Positions 17,291 through 26,295 of a stretch of 62,266 bases of DNA are shown piece after piece (the first letter of the stretch is position 1; each line of letters begins with the position of its first letter). Where the stretch lies: assembly GCA_000504425.1 (NCBI GenBank), contig KI632513.1:3940343-4002608 (forward strand). Reading direction: 5' to 3'. The position numbers and the translations under genes are program-made. Source of the DNA: Rhodopseudomonas palustris JSC-3b. GTDB lineage: Bacteria > Pseudomonadota > Alphaproteobacteria > Rhizobiales > Xanthobacteraceae. Under the pieces are notes generated by a model. That model had not been told where the DNA came from, made no database searches, and saw nothing but the letters and a program-made list of their open reading frames with translations.

Positions 17291-18823
17291 ATGCTCGACG
17301 CAGGTTCCAAACCCATTCCCCGTCTCCCCGAAAATAGCCCGCATGCCATCGTGATCGGCGCGGGGTTCGGCGGTCTGTCCGCCGCGGTGCGCTTGGGCGC
17401 GAAGGGGTATCGCGTCACGGTGCTGGAAAAGCTCGATGCACCTGGCGGCCGCGGTTACGTCTATCGCCAGGATGGTTTCACCTTCGACGCCGGCCCGACC
17501 ATCGTCACCGCGCCCTATCTGTTCGAGGAGCTGTGGAAGCTCTGCGGCAAGAAGCTGTCGGACGATATCATCCTGAAGCCGATGGACCCGTTCTATCGCA
17601 TCCGCTTCAACGACGGCACGCATTTCGATTATTCCGACAACAAGGAAGACGTGCTGCGGCAGATCGCGCAGATCTGCCCCGAAGATGTGCCGGCCTATGA
17701 TCGCTTCATGAAAGCGTCGGAAGATATCTTCCGGGTCGGTTTTGAACAGCTTGGCGACATGCCGTTCAACAGCTTCACCGACATGCTGAAGATCGCTCCG
17801 GATATGATCAAGCTGGAGAGCTATCGCAGCGTGTACGGTCTGGTCGCCAAGCACTTCCGCGACCCCAAGCTGCGCGTGGTGTTCTCGTTCCACCCGCTGC
17901 TGATCGGCGGCAACCCGTTCGCCGCGTCCTCGGTGTACTGCCTGATCACCTTCCTGGAAAAGCATTGGGGCGTGCACTTCGCCATGGGCGGCACCGGCAA
18001 GCTGGCCGAAGGGCTGGTCAAGCTGATCCAGGGCCAAGGCAACAGCATCCGCTATCAGCAGGACGTGCGCGAGATCATCGTCGAGCGTGGCCGCGCCACC
18101 GGCGTGCGCTTGGCCAATGGCGAAGTGATCAACGCTGACATCGTGGTGTCGAACGCCGACTCGGCCTGGACCTATCGCTATCTGCTGCCGGCGTCGGTGC
18201 GCTCGCGCTGGACCGATCGCAAGATCGAAAAGTCGCGCTACTCGATGAGCCTGTTCCTCTGGTACTTCGGAACCAAGCGCCAATATCCGGACGTCAAGCA
18301 TCACACCATCATGCTTGGCCCGCGCTACAAGGAACTGATCAACGACATCTTCAATCGCAAGATTTGCGCTGACGATTTCAGCCTGTATCTGCATCGCCCG
18401 ACCGCGACCGACCCGTCGCTGGCGCCTCCCGGCTGCGACACCTTCTATGTGCTGTCGCCGGTGCCGCATCTGGAAAGCGGCATCAACTGGCACACCAAGG
18501 CGGAAAGCTATCGCAAGCTGATTGCCACGGAGCTGAGCAACACCATCCTGCCCGATCTGGAAAACCAGGTTGTGACCTCGCGGCTGCAGACGCCGCAGGA
18601 TTTCCAGGATCGGCTGTCGTCGTTCCGCGGCGCTGCGTTCGGCCTCGAACCGACCCTGACCCAGAGCGCCTGGTTCAGGCCGCATAATCAGAGCGAAGAC
18701 GTCGAAGGTCTTTATTTTGTTGGCGCCGGGACCCATCCCGGTGCAGGGTTGCCCGGTGTGCTGTCCTCGGCGCGGGTACTCGATGCGCTCGTCCCCGATG
18801 CCCACGCCTTGGTGAAGTCATGA
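17291..18823 (+). CDS. crtI: Phytoene desaturase
   Basis: A 510-residue FAD enzyme that introduces double bonds into phytoene, giving neurosporene or lycopene. The N-terminal dinucleotide fold VIGAGFGGLSAAVRLGAKG (about 21-39) and the C-terminal GLYFVGAGTHPGAGLPGVL are typical. Four desaturation steps would suit the spirilloxanthin route expected here. The stop overlaps crtB by ATGA. Two PpsR boxes control the promoter. Confidence 0.97.
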   Translation: MLDAGSKPIPRLPENSPHAIVIGAGFGGLSAAVRLGAKGYRVTVLEKLDAPGGRGYVYRQDGFTFDAGPTIVTAPYLFEELWKLCGKKLSDDIILKPMDPFYRIRFNDGTHFDYSDNKEDVLRQIAQICPEDVPAYDRFMKASEDIFRVGFEQLGDMPFNSFTDMLKIAPDMIKLESYRSVYGLVAKHFRDPKLRVVFSFHPLLIGGNPFAASSVYCLITFLEKHWGVHFAMGGTGKLAEGLVKLIQGQGNSIRYQQDVREIIVERGRATGVRLANGEVINADIVVSNADSAWTYRYLLPASVRSRWTDRKIEKSRYSMSLFLWYFGTKRQYPDVKHHTIMLGPRYKELINDIFNRKICADDFSLYLHRPTATDPSLAPPGCDTFYVLSPVPHLESGINWHTKAESYRKLIATELSNTILPDLENQVVTSRLQTPQDFQDRLSSFRGAAFGLEPTLTQSAWFRPHNQSEDVEGLYFVGAGTHPGAGLPGVLSSARVLDALVPDAHALVKS

Positions 18824-19875
18824 CAATCTCCGCTGCCGACCTCGCTGCCTGCCGGGAAATGCTCAAGGAAGGGTCTCACACCTTCCACGCCGCCTCGCTG
18901 GTGCTGCCACGCTGGATCAGTGATCCGTCGGTGGCGTTGTATGCGTTCTGCCGCGTCGCCGACGACGCGGTCGATCTTGGCGTTGACCGCGCGGCCGCGG
19001 TCGAAGTGCTGAAGGACCGGCTGGACTGCATCTGCCGCGGCCTGCCGATGCCCAATCCGGCGGACCGCGCCTTTGCCGATGTGGTGTCGCGCTATGGCAT
19101 TCCGGAAGCCGTTCCGGCGGCACTGATCGAGGGCCTCGATTGGGACGCCCAGGGCCGCCGCTATGAGACGCTGTCGGATCTGTACAGCTACTGCGCGCGT
19201 GTCGCCGGCACCGTCGGCGTGATGATGACGCTGGTGATGGGCCAGCGCTCGCCCGAAGTGGTGGCGCGCGCCTGCGATCTCGGCTGCGCGATGCAGCTCA
19301 CCAATATCTGCCGCGACGTCGGCGAGGATGCCCGCAACGGCCGCATCTATCTGCCGCTGGCTTGGATGCGCGAAGCCGGGCTTGATCCCGATCAGTGGCT
19401 GAAGAATCCGGAGTTCAATCCGCAGATCGCCAGCATCGTCCAGCGGCTGATCGACACCGCCGACATGCTCTATGACCGCGCGACCTATGGCATCGCCAAT
19501 CTGCCGCGCGCCTGCCGTCCCGGCATCTATGCCGCCCGCGCGCTCTATGCCGAAATCGGCCGCGAAGTCGAACGCGCCGGCCTTGATTCGATTTCCAGCC
19601 GCGCGGTGGTGTCCACCGGCCGCAAGCTTGCCGTGCTGGCGCGCATGCTGGTGTTCAACGAGACCGAATGGAAGCCGGCCAAGAACGTCCAGAACCGGCT
19701 CGGCGACATGGCCGAAACGCGCTTCCTGGTCGATGCCGTGATCGCTACCCCGCTGCGCGAGCAGCCGGCCGCCAAGGCCGCCACCACGCCGATCGAGAGC
19801 AAGGTCGCCTGGGTGGTCGATCTGTTCTCGCGGCTCGAGCGCCGCGATCAGATGATGCAGCGCAGCCGCGTTTGA
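18820..19875 (+). CDS. crtB: Phytoene synthase
   Basis: A 351-residue prenyltransferase that condenses two geranylgeranyl diphosphates into phytoene. Both Asp-rich Mg sites are visible: VADDAVDLG near residue 47 and NICRDVGEDARNGR near 165. It is translationally coupled to crtI, and a good terminator follows 29 bp downstream. Confidence 0.97.
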   Translation: MTISAADLAACREMLKEGSHTFHAASLVLPRWISDPSVALYAFCRVADDAVDLGVDRAAAVEVLKDRLDCICRGLPMPNPADRAFADVVSRYGIPEAVPAALIEGLDWDAQGRRYETLSDLYSYCARVAGTVGVMMTLVMGQRSPEVVARACDLGCAMQLTNICRDVGEDARNGRIYLPLAWMREAGLDPDQWLKNPEFNPQIASIVQRLIDTADMLYDRATYGIANLPRACRPGIYAARALYAEIGREVERAGLDSISSRAVVSTGRKLAVLARMLVFNETEWKPAKNVQNRLGDMAETRFLVDAVIATPLREQPAAKAATTPIESKVAWVVDLFSRLERRDQMMQRSRV

Positions 19876-19904
19876 AAGCGTATCGATCCGAAGTGATCGT
19901 CATG

Positions 19905-19937
19905 ATGCCCGGGCCGGTCCCGGGCATTCGCTTTTTT
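19905..19937 (+). terminator. Intrinsic terminator of crtIB
   Basis: A 9-bp perfect stem (ATGCCCGGG with CCCGGGCAT), loop CCGGT, followed by a run of six T at 19932-19937. Confidence 0.85.
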
Positions 19938-20124
19938 GGGCGCCACCAGCAGCCGCGCGGCGGGTGAGGGCGCCGGCCTCAAGCCGGTTTGACCCGCCAG
20001 CAGCCTTACGATCGCCGCAACGGCATTTGTCGGCCTCCGGATTTGCTGCTATTCATTCGCAATAAAATGCAAGCCGGTCGCGAGCTGCACGCCGCGGCCG
20101 CGCTACTCTGCAACGGAACGCCCC

Positions 20125-21018
20125 ATGACCATTGAAGCCGACGCACCCCTTTCGCCGATCGAGCAGCAGCGCAGCCAGGCGCGGGCGTGGTTCGAGGGGC
20201 TGCGCGACCGGATCTGCGCCGCGCTGGAAGCGCTGGAACGCGAGGCACCGGCCGAGCTGTTCCCCGGCGAGCCCGCGACCTTCAGCTTCAAGCCCTGGCA
20301 GCGTCAGACCGGGCAGGGCGGCGGCGTTGGCGGCTTTCTGTCGAATGGCCGGCTGTTCGAGAAGATCGGCATCCACACTTCATCGGCCAATGGCCGGCTG
20401 TCGCCCGAGATGGCGCGCACCATGCCGGGCGACGGCCAGACGCTCGATTATGTTTCGACCAGCATCAGCCTGATCATCCACCCGCGCAGCCCGCGTGTGC
20501 CGACCACCCATATGAACACCCGCTTTTTGTGCACCTCGCAGGGCTGGTTCGGTGGCGGCGCCGATCTGACGCCGACCACGACTGCGCAGCGCAACCCGCA
20601 GGACGAGGATGTGGTCACGTTCCACGCCGCCATGAAGCGCGCCTGCGACGCGCATGACCCAAGCTACCACGCCAAGTTCAAGCCGTGGGCCGACAGTTAC
20701 TTCTTCCTGCCGCATCGCGGCGTGGCCCGCGGCGCGGGCGGTATCTTTTTCGACAATCTCAATTCTGGCGATTTCGCGCGCGATTTCGCCTTCACCCGCG
20801 AAGTCGGCCAGGCGTTCCTGGATGTCTATCCGCAGATCGTGCGCCGGCGCATGCAGGAGCCCTGGACCGAGGCCGAGCGCGCCGAGCAGCTCAGCTATCG
20901 TGGGCTCTATGTCGAGTTCAACCTCTTGTACGACCGCGGCACCATGTTCGGTCTGCAAACCGGCGGCAATGTCGAAACCATCATGAGCTCGATGCCGCCG
21001 CTGGTGAGCTGGAGCTGA
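20125..21018 (+). CDS. hemF: Oxygen-dependent coproporphyrinogen III oxidase
   Basis: A 297-residue aerobic enzyme that converts coproporphyrinogen III to protoporphyrinogen IX with O2. Signatures: TGQGGGVGGFLSNG, STSISLIIHPRSP, THMNTRF, WFGGGADLTP, FFLPHRGVARGAGGIFFDNL and a C-terminal FGLQTGGNVETIMSSMPP. The upstream 249 bp hold the crtB terminator and presumably the hemF promoter. Its presence, with acsF, points to bacteriochlorophyll synthesis with oxygen. Confidence 0.97.
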   Translation: MTIEADAPLSPIEQQRSQARAWFEGLRDRICAALEALEREAPAELFPGEPATFSFKPWQRQTGQGGGVGGFLSNGRLFEKIGIHTSSANGRLSPEMARTMPGDGQTLDYVSTSISLIIHPRSPRVPTTHMNTRFLCTSQGWFGGGADLTPTTTAQRNPQDEDVVTFHAAMKRACDAHDPSYHAKFKPWADSYFFLPHRGVARGAGGIFFDNLNSGDFARDFAFTREVGQAFLDVYPQIVRRRMQEPWTEAERAEQLSYRGLYVEFNLLYDRGTMFGLQTGGNVETIMSSMPPLVSWS

Positions 21019-21038
21019 GCGCAGCAGGCGAGGGCATC

Positions 21039-21173
21039 GTGGAAAACTACGCCGGACTGATCGAACTGATCTTTGTCTTTGTGATGCTGGGTGTCGGCTG
21101 GCTGGTGCTGGAGCGCCAGGGCAAGCGGCTCGACCGCGCGCGCGAGGCAAGGGAACGCGACAAGGACCGCTGA
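21039..21173 (+). CDS. Very small single-span membrane protein A
   Basis: A 44-residue product from a GTG start with GAGGG upstream, 20 bp after hemF. Residues about 5-26 form one hydrophobic helix (GLIELIFVFVMLGVGWLVL), followed by a strongly basic tail starting ERQGKRLDR. It is clearly related to the next small protein, sharing NY, EL, GW, LE, QG and RLDR in register. Function is unknown. Such a peptide could sit beside a pigment-protein complex or an enzyme of the tetrapyrrole pathway, but nothing in the sequence proves that. Confidence 0.6.
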   Translation: MENYAGLIELIFVFVMLGVGWLVLERQGKRLDRAREARERDKDR

Positions 21174-21235
21174 TACCAACGGCTACCAACCACTCCGCAC
21201 GTCATGGCCGGGCTCGTCCTGGCCATCCACGCTTG
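21174..21235 (+). repeat. Dispersed palindromic repeat, copy 2 (partial)
   Basis: It begins TACCAACGGC and contains the ATGGCCGGGCTCGTC palindromic module seen at 10166 and 39700, then diverges. It lies exactly between the two small paralogous genes. Confidence 0.75.
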
Positions 21236-21312
21236 GCAGGGGACGAGACTGTTAGCGCATTGAGCTGTGTGTATGGATCGGCGCGACGCCAATCGCACAG
21301 CGGAGAGCGGCC

Positions 21313-21477
21313 ATGAACAGCGACAGCGTCGTCAACTACTTTGAACTGTTGATGCTCGGCACGTTTGTGGGCGGCTGGATGCTGCTGGAATGGCAGGGCC
21401 GCCGGCTCGATCGCAAGCGCGAGGCCGACAAAGCGCGCCGCGACGCCGAGCGCAGCAAAGCCCCCACTAAAAAATAG
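21313..21477 (+). CDS. Very small single-span membrane protein B
   Basis: A 54-residue protein from an ATG preceded by GGAGAG. One hydrophobic helix (about 9-26, FELLMLGTFVGGWMLLE) is followed by WQGRRLDRKREADK and a basic tail ending APTKK. It is a paralogue of the 44-residue protein just upstream: the span from GW through RLDR aligns without gaps. The two are separated by a repeat copy. Function is unknown. Confidence 0.65.
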   Translation: MNSDSVVNYFELLMLGTFVGGWMLLEWQGRRLDRKREADKARRDAERSKAPTKK

Positions 21478-21510
21478 GGCCGCGTCGCCGCGGCCCCGAA
21501 TCAACAAACT

Positions 21511-22473
21511 CTATCGGCGCCGCGGCATCCGGAATGGCAGCATCGCCTGCACCACCGGCATGCGGAACCGTTCCAGCGACAGGCTTTCATGCATCAAGGT
21601 GGTCTGCTCGCCGAGCAGCGTGGTGGCGATCATCGAGCGTGCGTAGAACGGCGAATCTTCCAGCGTGCGCACCACCGCGGCTTCGGTCTGGCTGCGCGCG
21701 CTGCGGCTGACGCGCCATGGCGTGCGCGGCAACGGATGCAGCGTCGGGAAGTCGAACATCTGCATCGCGCCGCTTTTGTCGAATTGCAGCGCGAGGTCGA
21801 GCCGGCTGCCGTCGCGGCGCTCGGCTTCGTACAGAATCGCGGTGCCGTTGCGCAGCGCGGCGCGCGACCATTCCCACACCGTAAAACCATGTTCGATCGG
21901 CACGTCGCCGGCATTCATGTCGAAATAGCCTTCGCCGCTCCAACGCAGCTTGGGCTTTTCCAGCTCGACTTCAACGCGCGAGCATGGCGCGATCGGCCAC
22001 CAGCGGTGATTGCCGTCTTCGTTGAGCGTGAAGGCCTGCTGGGTGATGGCGCGCGGAATCACGCGAACCCGGCCCTTGATGCGCGAGGGGATCGGCGCGG
22101 TGACTTCGTCGATCTCGAAATTGAGCGCGGTGCCGTCCCAAAACACCCGGCTCGGCCCGATCGACAGCTGTGTGGCGCTGCGTTCGACATGGCCGCGGCC
22201 GCGCTCGGTCATGGTCCAGCGATTGCCGTTCTCGCGATACAGCGCGACGTTGATCGCGCAGTGATTCATCGGATCGACCGGCTGATTGCGGCGCGCGAAT
22301 CGATAATAGGGCGAGAACACGCTGCCGACGAAGGTGATGATGGTCAGCCCCTCGGTGCCGTCATCGCTCATGGCGTCGATGTACCACCAGGCATAGCCAT
22401 TGTCCGGAACGTGCAGGTTGAAGCCGGCGCTGGCGGTGTCGGCAGTGGGGCGGTCAGGCCAATGCAGCATCAT
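21511..22473 (-). CDS. crtC: Hydroxyneurosporene synthase / carotenoid 1,2-hydratase
   Basis: A 320-residue hydratase that adds water across the C1-C2 double bond of acyclic carotenoids. Typical stretches include YAWWYIDAMSDDG, FVGSVFSPYY, NHCAINVALY and the C-terminal MHESLSLERFR. It lies 32 bp after crtD on the same strand, so both come from the promoter facing crtE. ATGATG gives two adjacent possible starts, with CGGAGA upstream. Confidence 0.95.
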   Translation of the reverse strand: MMLHWPDRPTADTASAGFNLHVPDNGYAWWYIDAMSDDGTEGLTIITFVGSVFSPYYRFARRNQPVDPMNHCAINVALYRENGNRWTMTERGRGHVERSATQLSIGPSRVFWDGTALNFEIDEVTAPIPSRIKGRVRVIPRAITQQAFTLNEDGNHRWWPIAPCSRVEVELEKPKLRWSGEGYFDMNAGDVPIEHGFTVWEWSRAALRNGTAILYEAERRDGSRLDLALQFDKSGAMQMFDFPTLHPLPRTPWRVSRSARSQTEAAVVRTLEDSPFYARSMIATTLLGEQTTLMHESLSLERFRMPVVQAMLPFRMPRRR

Positions 22474-22505
22474 GTCTCCGGGAGTTCATTAGGCACGCTT
22501 GCCGG

Positions 22506-24056
22506 TCACGGCGTAGCCGGATCGCGCGCCTGTTTCCAGCCCCGTGTCTCTGCAAGGTCGTCATAGAGGCTTGCAGCGGCGGAGCGTCCGGATAACGCCG
22601 CCATTGGCACTCCGGGTCCAGGGTGCGTACTGCCGCCCGCGACATAAAGTCCGGGGATTTTGGTGCGGGCACCGGGGCGGCGGAACGAGGCGGTCCAGCC
22701 ATGCGAGGCGCGGCCATAGAGTGCGCCGCCAGTGGCCGGAAACATCCGGTGAAAATCATTGGGCGTGGTCGCGACCGTCCTTTGCGGATCATGCGTGACG
22801 GTGAGGCCGCAGCGTTGCAGCACGGCGAATGCGCGCTCGGCATAGCGTTCGACTTGCGCGGGCCCGAATGGATAGCGATCGCCGACCGCGGGCGCGTTGA
22901 TCAGCACCAGCAGTTCCTCGGCGTCGTCGCGCAGCAGCGTCGCCTCGTTGTCGGCGCGGTCCTGCGCGCAGACATAGACGGTCGGCTCGTCCGGAACCGC
23001 GCCCTTGTTGAAAATGTCGTCGAATTCGGCGGCGTAGTCGCGCGAGAAAAATACGTTGTGGCGGCTGAGCGGAAAGCCGCTGGTGCGCGCCACCAGGCTC
23101 CAGGTCAGCGCCGACAGCGAGCGCTCGTTGGGCTGCACCGGCACTGCGGCGCGCGCGGCGTCGGCGCCGAACAGGCCGCTGCCGAGCGCGGTGACATCGG
23201 CACAGACGATGACATTGCTGGCCGCCATGTGCTCGCCCGAGCTAAGCGTCACGCCATTGGCGCGGCCGCCGGCGATCGTGACCTCGCGCACCTCCTGCTC
23301 GTAACGGATCTGCACGCCGAGCGCGGTGGCGCAGTCCGCCAGCGCCGTCGCCAGCTGATGCATGCCGCCTTCGATCACCCAGACGCCTTCCTGCTCGACA
23401 TGGGCGACCAGCATCAGCGTTGCCGGCGCCGAAAACGGCGAGGAGCCGCAATAGGTGGCGTAGCGGCCGAATAATTGCCGCATGCGCGGATCGTGGAAAT
23501 AATCGCCGAGCGCATTCCACATCGTCGTGAATGGCCGGATCTTTGGCAGCTGCAACAGCCCGCGCCAGCCGCTGCTGATGATCAGCCCGGGCAGGCTCGG
23601 CTTCGCGCTGCGCAGGAACGGCCGCTCCAGCCGCCGATAAGTCTCGCGCGCATCCGCGCAGAATTGCCGGAACCTGGCCGCCTCGGCCGCGCCCGCAAAC
23701 GCGCCGATCGCATCGGCCGAGCGCGCTTCGTCCGCGAACAGATCGAGATGGCCGCTATCGTCCCAGGCGTGGCGCGCCAGCACGTCGAGCGGGCGCAGCT
23801 TGACGTGATCGGAGAAGTTGCGGTTCGCCGCGGCGAACAACTCCTCGAACACCCAGCGCATGGTGAACACGGTCGGCCCGGAATCGATCTGCGAGGCGCC
23901 GATCGGCACCGTTCGCATTTTGCCGCCGGGCTGCGCCGCCCGTTCCAGCACGGTGACCGCAAGTCCGCGGCTCGCCAGGGCAATCGCGGCGGTCAGACCC
24001 GAAATTCCTGCGCCGACGATGACGGCTTGATCCTCCGCAATGCGTCGGTTCAGCAT
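22506..24056 (-). CDS. crtD: Carotenoid 3,4-desaturase (methoxyneurosporene dehydrogenase)
   Basis: A 516-residue FAD enzyme related to CrtI. It shows VIVGAGISGLTAAIALASRG at about residues 12-31 and GLYVAGGSTHPGPGVPMAAL near the C-terminus. It desaturates C3-C4 of hydroxylated or methoxylated carotenoids on the way to spirilloxanthin. It is divergent from crtE, with PpsR boxes in the 105-bp gap. Confidence 0.94.
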   Translation of the reverse strand: MLNRRIAEDQAVIVGAGISGLTAAIALASRGLAVTVLERAAQPGGKMRTVPIGASQIDSGPTVFTMRWVFEELFAAANRNFSDHVKLRPLDVLARHAWDDSGHLDLFADEARSADAIGAFAGAAEAARFRQFCADARETYRRLERPFLRSAKPSLPGLIISSGWRGLLQLPKIRPFTTMWNALGDYFHDPRMRQLFGRYATYCGSSPFSAPATLMLVAHVEQEGVWVIEGGMHQLATALADCATALGVQIRYEQEVREVTIAGGRANGVTLSSGEHMAASNVIVCADVTALGSGLFGADAARAAVPVQPNERSLSALTWSLVARTSGFPLSRHNVFFSRDYAAEFDDIFNKGAVPDEPTVYVCAQDRADNEATLLRDDAEELLVLINAPAVGDRYPFGPAQVERYAERAFAVLQRCGLTVTHDPQRTVATTPNDFHRMFPATGGALYGRASHGWTASFRRPGARTKIPGLYVAGGSTHPGPGVPMAALSGRSAAASLYDDLAETRGWKQARDPATP

Positions 24057-24089
24057 TTGATATCGAGTCCAGGTGACGTCATTGACAGG

Positions 24090-24107
24090 TGTCCATAATT
24101 ATTTACA
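24090..24107. promoter_or_regulatory. PpsR box 1 between crtD and crtE
   Basis: TGTCCATAATTATTTACA is a perfect TGT-N12-ACA. It overlaps a likely crtE promoter: TTGACA at 24082 and TACACT at 24104, spacer 16. Confidence 0.85.
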
Positions 24108-24115
24108 CTTGAAGG

Positions 24116-24133
24116 TGACAAGTCAAATTGACA
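24116..24133. promoter_or_regulatory. PpsR box 2 between crtD and crtE (one mismatch)
   Basis: TGACAAGTCAAATTGACA is TGA-N12-ACA, one base off the consensus. It is exactly 8 bp from box 1, the same spacing as at bchC. Confidence 0.65.
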
Positions 24134-24161
24134 CTTCTTCCGCGTGACCAGGGAGCCTGCC

Positions 24162-25028
24162 ATGGACGTCAGCAACCGGATCGAACGGGCTTTGACCGAA
24201 GCGATTGGGTTAGCTGCATCTGCAGGGTGCCCGCCGCGCCTTGCCGAAGCAATGCATTATGCGGTGTTCCCGCGCGGTGCGCGAGTGCGCCCGCGGCTGT
24301 GCCACAGCGTCGCCTTGGCGTGCGGTGAGGACCATCCCGCGGCCACCGAAGCCGCCGGTGCTGCGCTCGAATTGATGCACTGCGCCTCGCTGGTTCACGA
24401 CGATCTGCCCTGTTTCGACGGTGCCGACACCCGCCGTGGCCGTCCCTCGGTGCACAAGACTTTTGGCGAGCCGCTGGCGGTGCTGACCGGCGACGCGCTG
24501 ATCGTGCTGGCGTTCCAGACCATCGCCCGGGTCGATTGCCCGCCGGATCGGCTGCTCAAGCTGACCACCATCATCGGCGATGCCGTCGGCGTGCCGTTCG
24601 GCATCGTGGCCGGTCAGGCCTGGGAATGCGAGACCGAGATCGATCTGGCGCATTATCATCGCTCCAAGACCGGCGCGCTGTTCGTCGCCGCCACTGCGGC
24701 CGGCGCTGCGTCGGCTGGTGCGGACCCGGCGCCGTGGCGCCTGGTCGGCGAGAAGATCGGCGAGGCCTATCAGGTCGCTGACGATCTGCGCGATGCCGCC
24801 GCTGATGCCGAGGAGATAGGCAAGCCGGTTGGCCAGGACATCGCCAATGATCGTCCGAGCGCGGTGCGCAAGCTCGGCATCGACGGCGCGATCGACCATC
24901 TGCAGGGCCTGGTGCGCGGCGCCATCGAGGCGATGCCGCCGTGCAGCAATGGTCAGGAGCTGCGCTCGCTGATCATGTCGGAAGCCAAGCGGCTGGTGCC
25001 GGCCAAGCTTGCACAGTTCGCTGCCTGA
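24162..25028 (+). CDS. crtE: Geranylgeranyl diphosphate synthase
   Basis: A 288-residue isoprenyl diphosphate synthase. The first Asp-rich motif is HDDLPCFDGADTRRGRPS near residue 78 and the second is YQVADDLRDA near residue 207. It makes the C20 precursor used both by CrtB and for the bacteriochlorophyll tail. The ATG at 24162 has GGGAG upstream; a GTG at 24144 is a weaker alternative. Confidence 0.95.
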   Translation: MDVSNRIERALTEAIGLAASAGCPPRLAEAMHYAVFPRGARVRPRLCHSVALACGEDHPAATEAAGAALELMHCASLVHDDLPCFDGADTRRGRPSVHKTFGEPLAVLTGDALIVLAFQTIARVDCPPDRLLKLTTIIGDAVGVPFGIVAGQAWECETEIDLAHYHRSKTGALFVAATAAGAASAGADPAPWRLVGEKIGEAYQVADDLRDAAADAEEIGKPVGQDIANDRPSAVRKLGIDGAIDHLQGLVRGAIEAMPPCSNGQELRSLIMSEAKRLVPAKLAQFAA

Positions 25029-25066
25029 CCCCACATTCGAGCGGGTCCGTCTTTGAGCCTGCTGGT

Positions 25067-26212
25067 GTGTTGCAGAGAACAAACTCGATAAGCCTGCGCG
25101 ACAGGTGGCTGCGTCTCCGGGATTCGGTGTTATCGAATCCCGGTTTTCAGCGTTTTGCGGCACTGTTTCCATTGATGCGGCCGGTGGCGCGCCGCCGCGC
25201 CGGAGCGCTGTTCGATCTGTGCGCCGGCTTCGTCTATTCCCAAATTCTGTTGGCATGCGTTCGGCTCAAGCTGCTCGATGAGCTGGCGCGTGGGCCGGTG
25301 AGCGCCGATGAGCTGGCGGCGCGGCTGGCGCTGCCCGCCGAATCGATGCGGCTATTGCTCGACGCCGCGGTGGCGCTGGAGCTGGCGCAGCCGCGCAGTG
25401 GCGGGCGCTATGGGCTCGGCCTGCTTGGCGCCGAACTGTTTGGCAATCCCAGCGTCGCGGCGCTGATTGAGCATCACGCCATTGTCTATCAGGATTTGCG
25501 CGACCCGGTGGCGCTGCTGCGCGGCGAAGTCGGTAACCGGCAGCTGACCGGCTATTGGCCCTACGTCAATGCCGAGACCCCGGCGGCGCTGTCCGGCGAG
25601 CAGGTCGCGCCCTACACCCAGCTGATGTCGGCCTCCCAGCCGATGATCGCCCAGCACGTGCTGCACGCTTATTCATTCCGCTCGCACCGCTGCCTGCTCG
25701 ATGTCGGCGGCGGCAACGGTGCCTTTGTCAGCGCGGTCGCCGCGCAGGCGCCGGAGCTGCGCTGCATGCTGTTCGATCTGCCGGCGGTGGCCGAGCAGGC
25801 CAGGGCCCGGTTCGCCGCCAATGGTCTCGCCGAGCGGGCGACCGCCTATGGCGGTAGTTTTCTCACCGATCCGCTGCCGCAGGGCGCCGACGTGATCTCG
25901 CTGGTGCGGGTGATCCATGACCATGACGACGAGGCGGTACTGACGCTGCTGCGCGCCGCCCGGGCCGCGCTGCCGCCGGACGGTACCCTGGTCATTGCCG
26001 AGCCGATGCTCGAGGGGCGCGGGGCTGAGACTTTTGGCGCAGCCTATTTCGCATTTTACCTGCTGGCGATGGGCAGCGGTAAACCGCGCAGTTTCGCCCG
26101 GATCAGCGAAATGCTTGTCGAAACTGGGTTTTGCGGTATCAAGTTGCTGCCTTCGGCCATGCCGCTGGTCACCAGTGTCATCCTGGCGAGAACCACTCCG
26201 ACATTGTGTTAA
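25067..26212 (+). CDS. crtF: Hydroxyneurosporene (demethylspheroidene) O-methyltransferase
   Basis: About 381 residues. A short N-terminal helical part (LRDRWLRLRD, then RRRAGALFDLCAGFVYSQ) and a dimerisation domain are followed by an SAM domain with LLDVGGGNGAF near residue 210 and VIHDHDDEAV near 285. It methylates the 1-hydroxyl of acyclic carotenoids. No ATG fits; I used the GTG at 25067, with a TTG at 25070 as alternative, because the protein then begins shortly before the conserved LRDRW. The 3' end overlaps the bchC promoter and a PpsR box. Confidence 0.92.
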   Translation: MLQRTNSISLRDRWLRLRDSVLSNPGFQRFAALFPLMRPVARRRAGALFDLCAGFVYSQILLACVRLKLLDELARGPVSADELAARLALPAESMRLLLDAAVALELAQPRSGGRYGLGLLGAELFGNPSVAALIEHHAIVYQDLRDPVALLRGEVGNRQLTGYWPYVNAETPAALSGEQVAPYTQLMSASQPMIAQHVLHAYSFRSHRCLLDVGGGNGAFVSAVAAQAPELRCMLFDLPAVAEQARARFAANGLAERATAYGGSFLTDPLPQGADVISLVRVIHDHDDEAVLTLLRAARAALPPDGTLVIAEPMLEGRGAETFGAAYFAFYLLAMGSGKPRSFARISEMLVETGFCGIKLLPSAMPLVTSVILARTTPTLC

Positions 26213-26224
26213 TCTGGCTTGACA
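26207..26224. promoter_or_regulatory. PpsR box 1 upstream of bchC
   Basis: TGTTAATCTGGCTTGACA is a perfect TGT-N12-ACA lying over the crtF stop. Its last six bases are the TTGACA (26219-26224) of a sigma-70-like promoter with TAGCAT at 26241, spacer 16. Confidence 0.85.
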
Positions 26225-26232
26225 CTTTAAGC

Positions 26233-26250
26233 CGTCAGGTTAGCATGACA
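26233..26250. promoter_or_regulatory. PpsR box 2 upstream of bchC (one mismatch)
   Basis: CGTCAGGTTAGCATGACA is CGT-N12-ACA with the inner GTCA/TGAC palindrome intact. It covers the -10 element and is 8 bp from box 1, as at the bchC promoter of Rhodobacter. Confidence 0.75.
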
Positions 26251-26295
26251 CTGCGAGGCTCACGATCGGGCCCCGCTATGGACGCGGAGTAAGCG

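Noticed and set aside
17246-18805. Open frame of 519 codons opposite crtI
   Set aside because: Shadow of crtI with no domain features.
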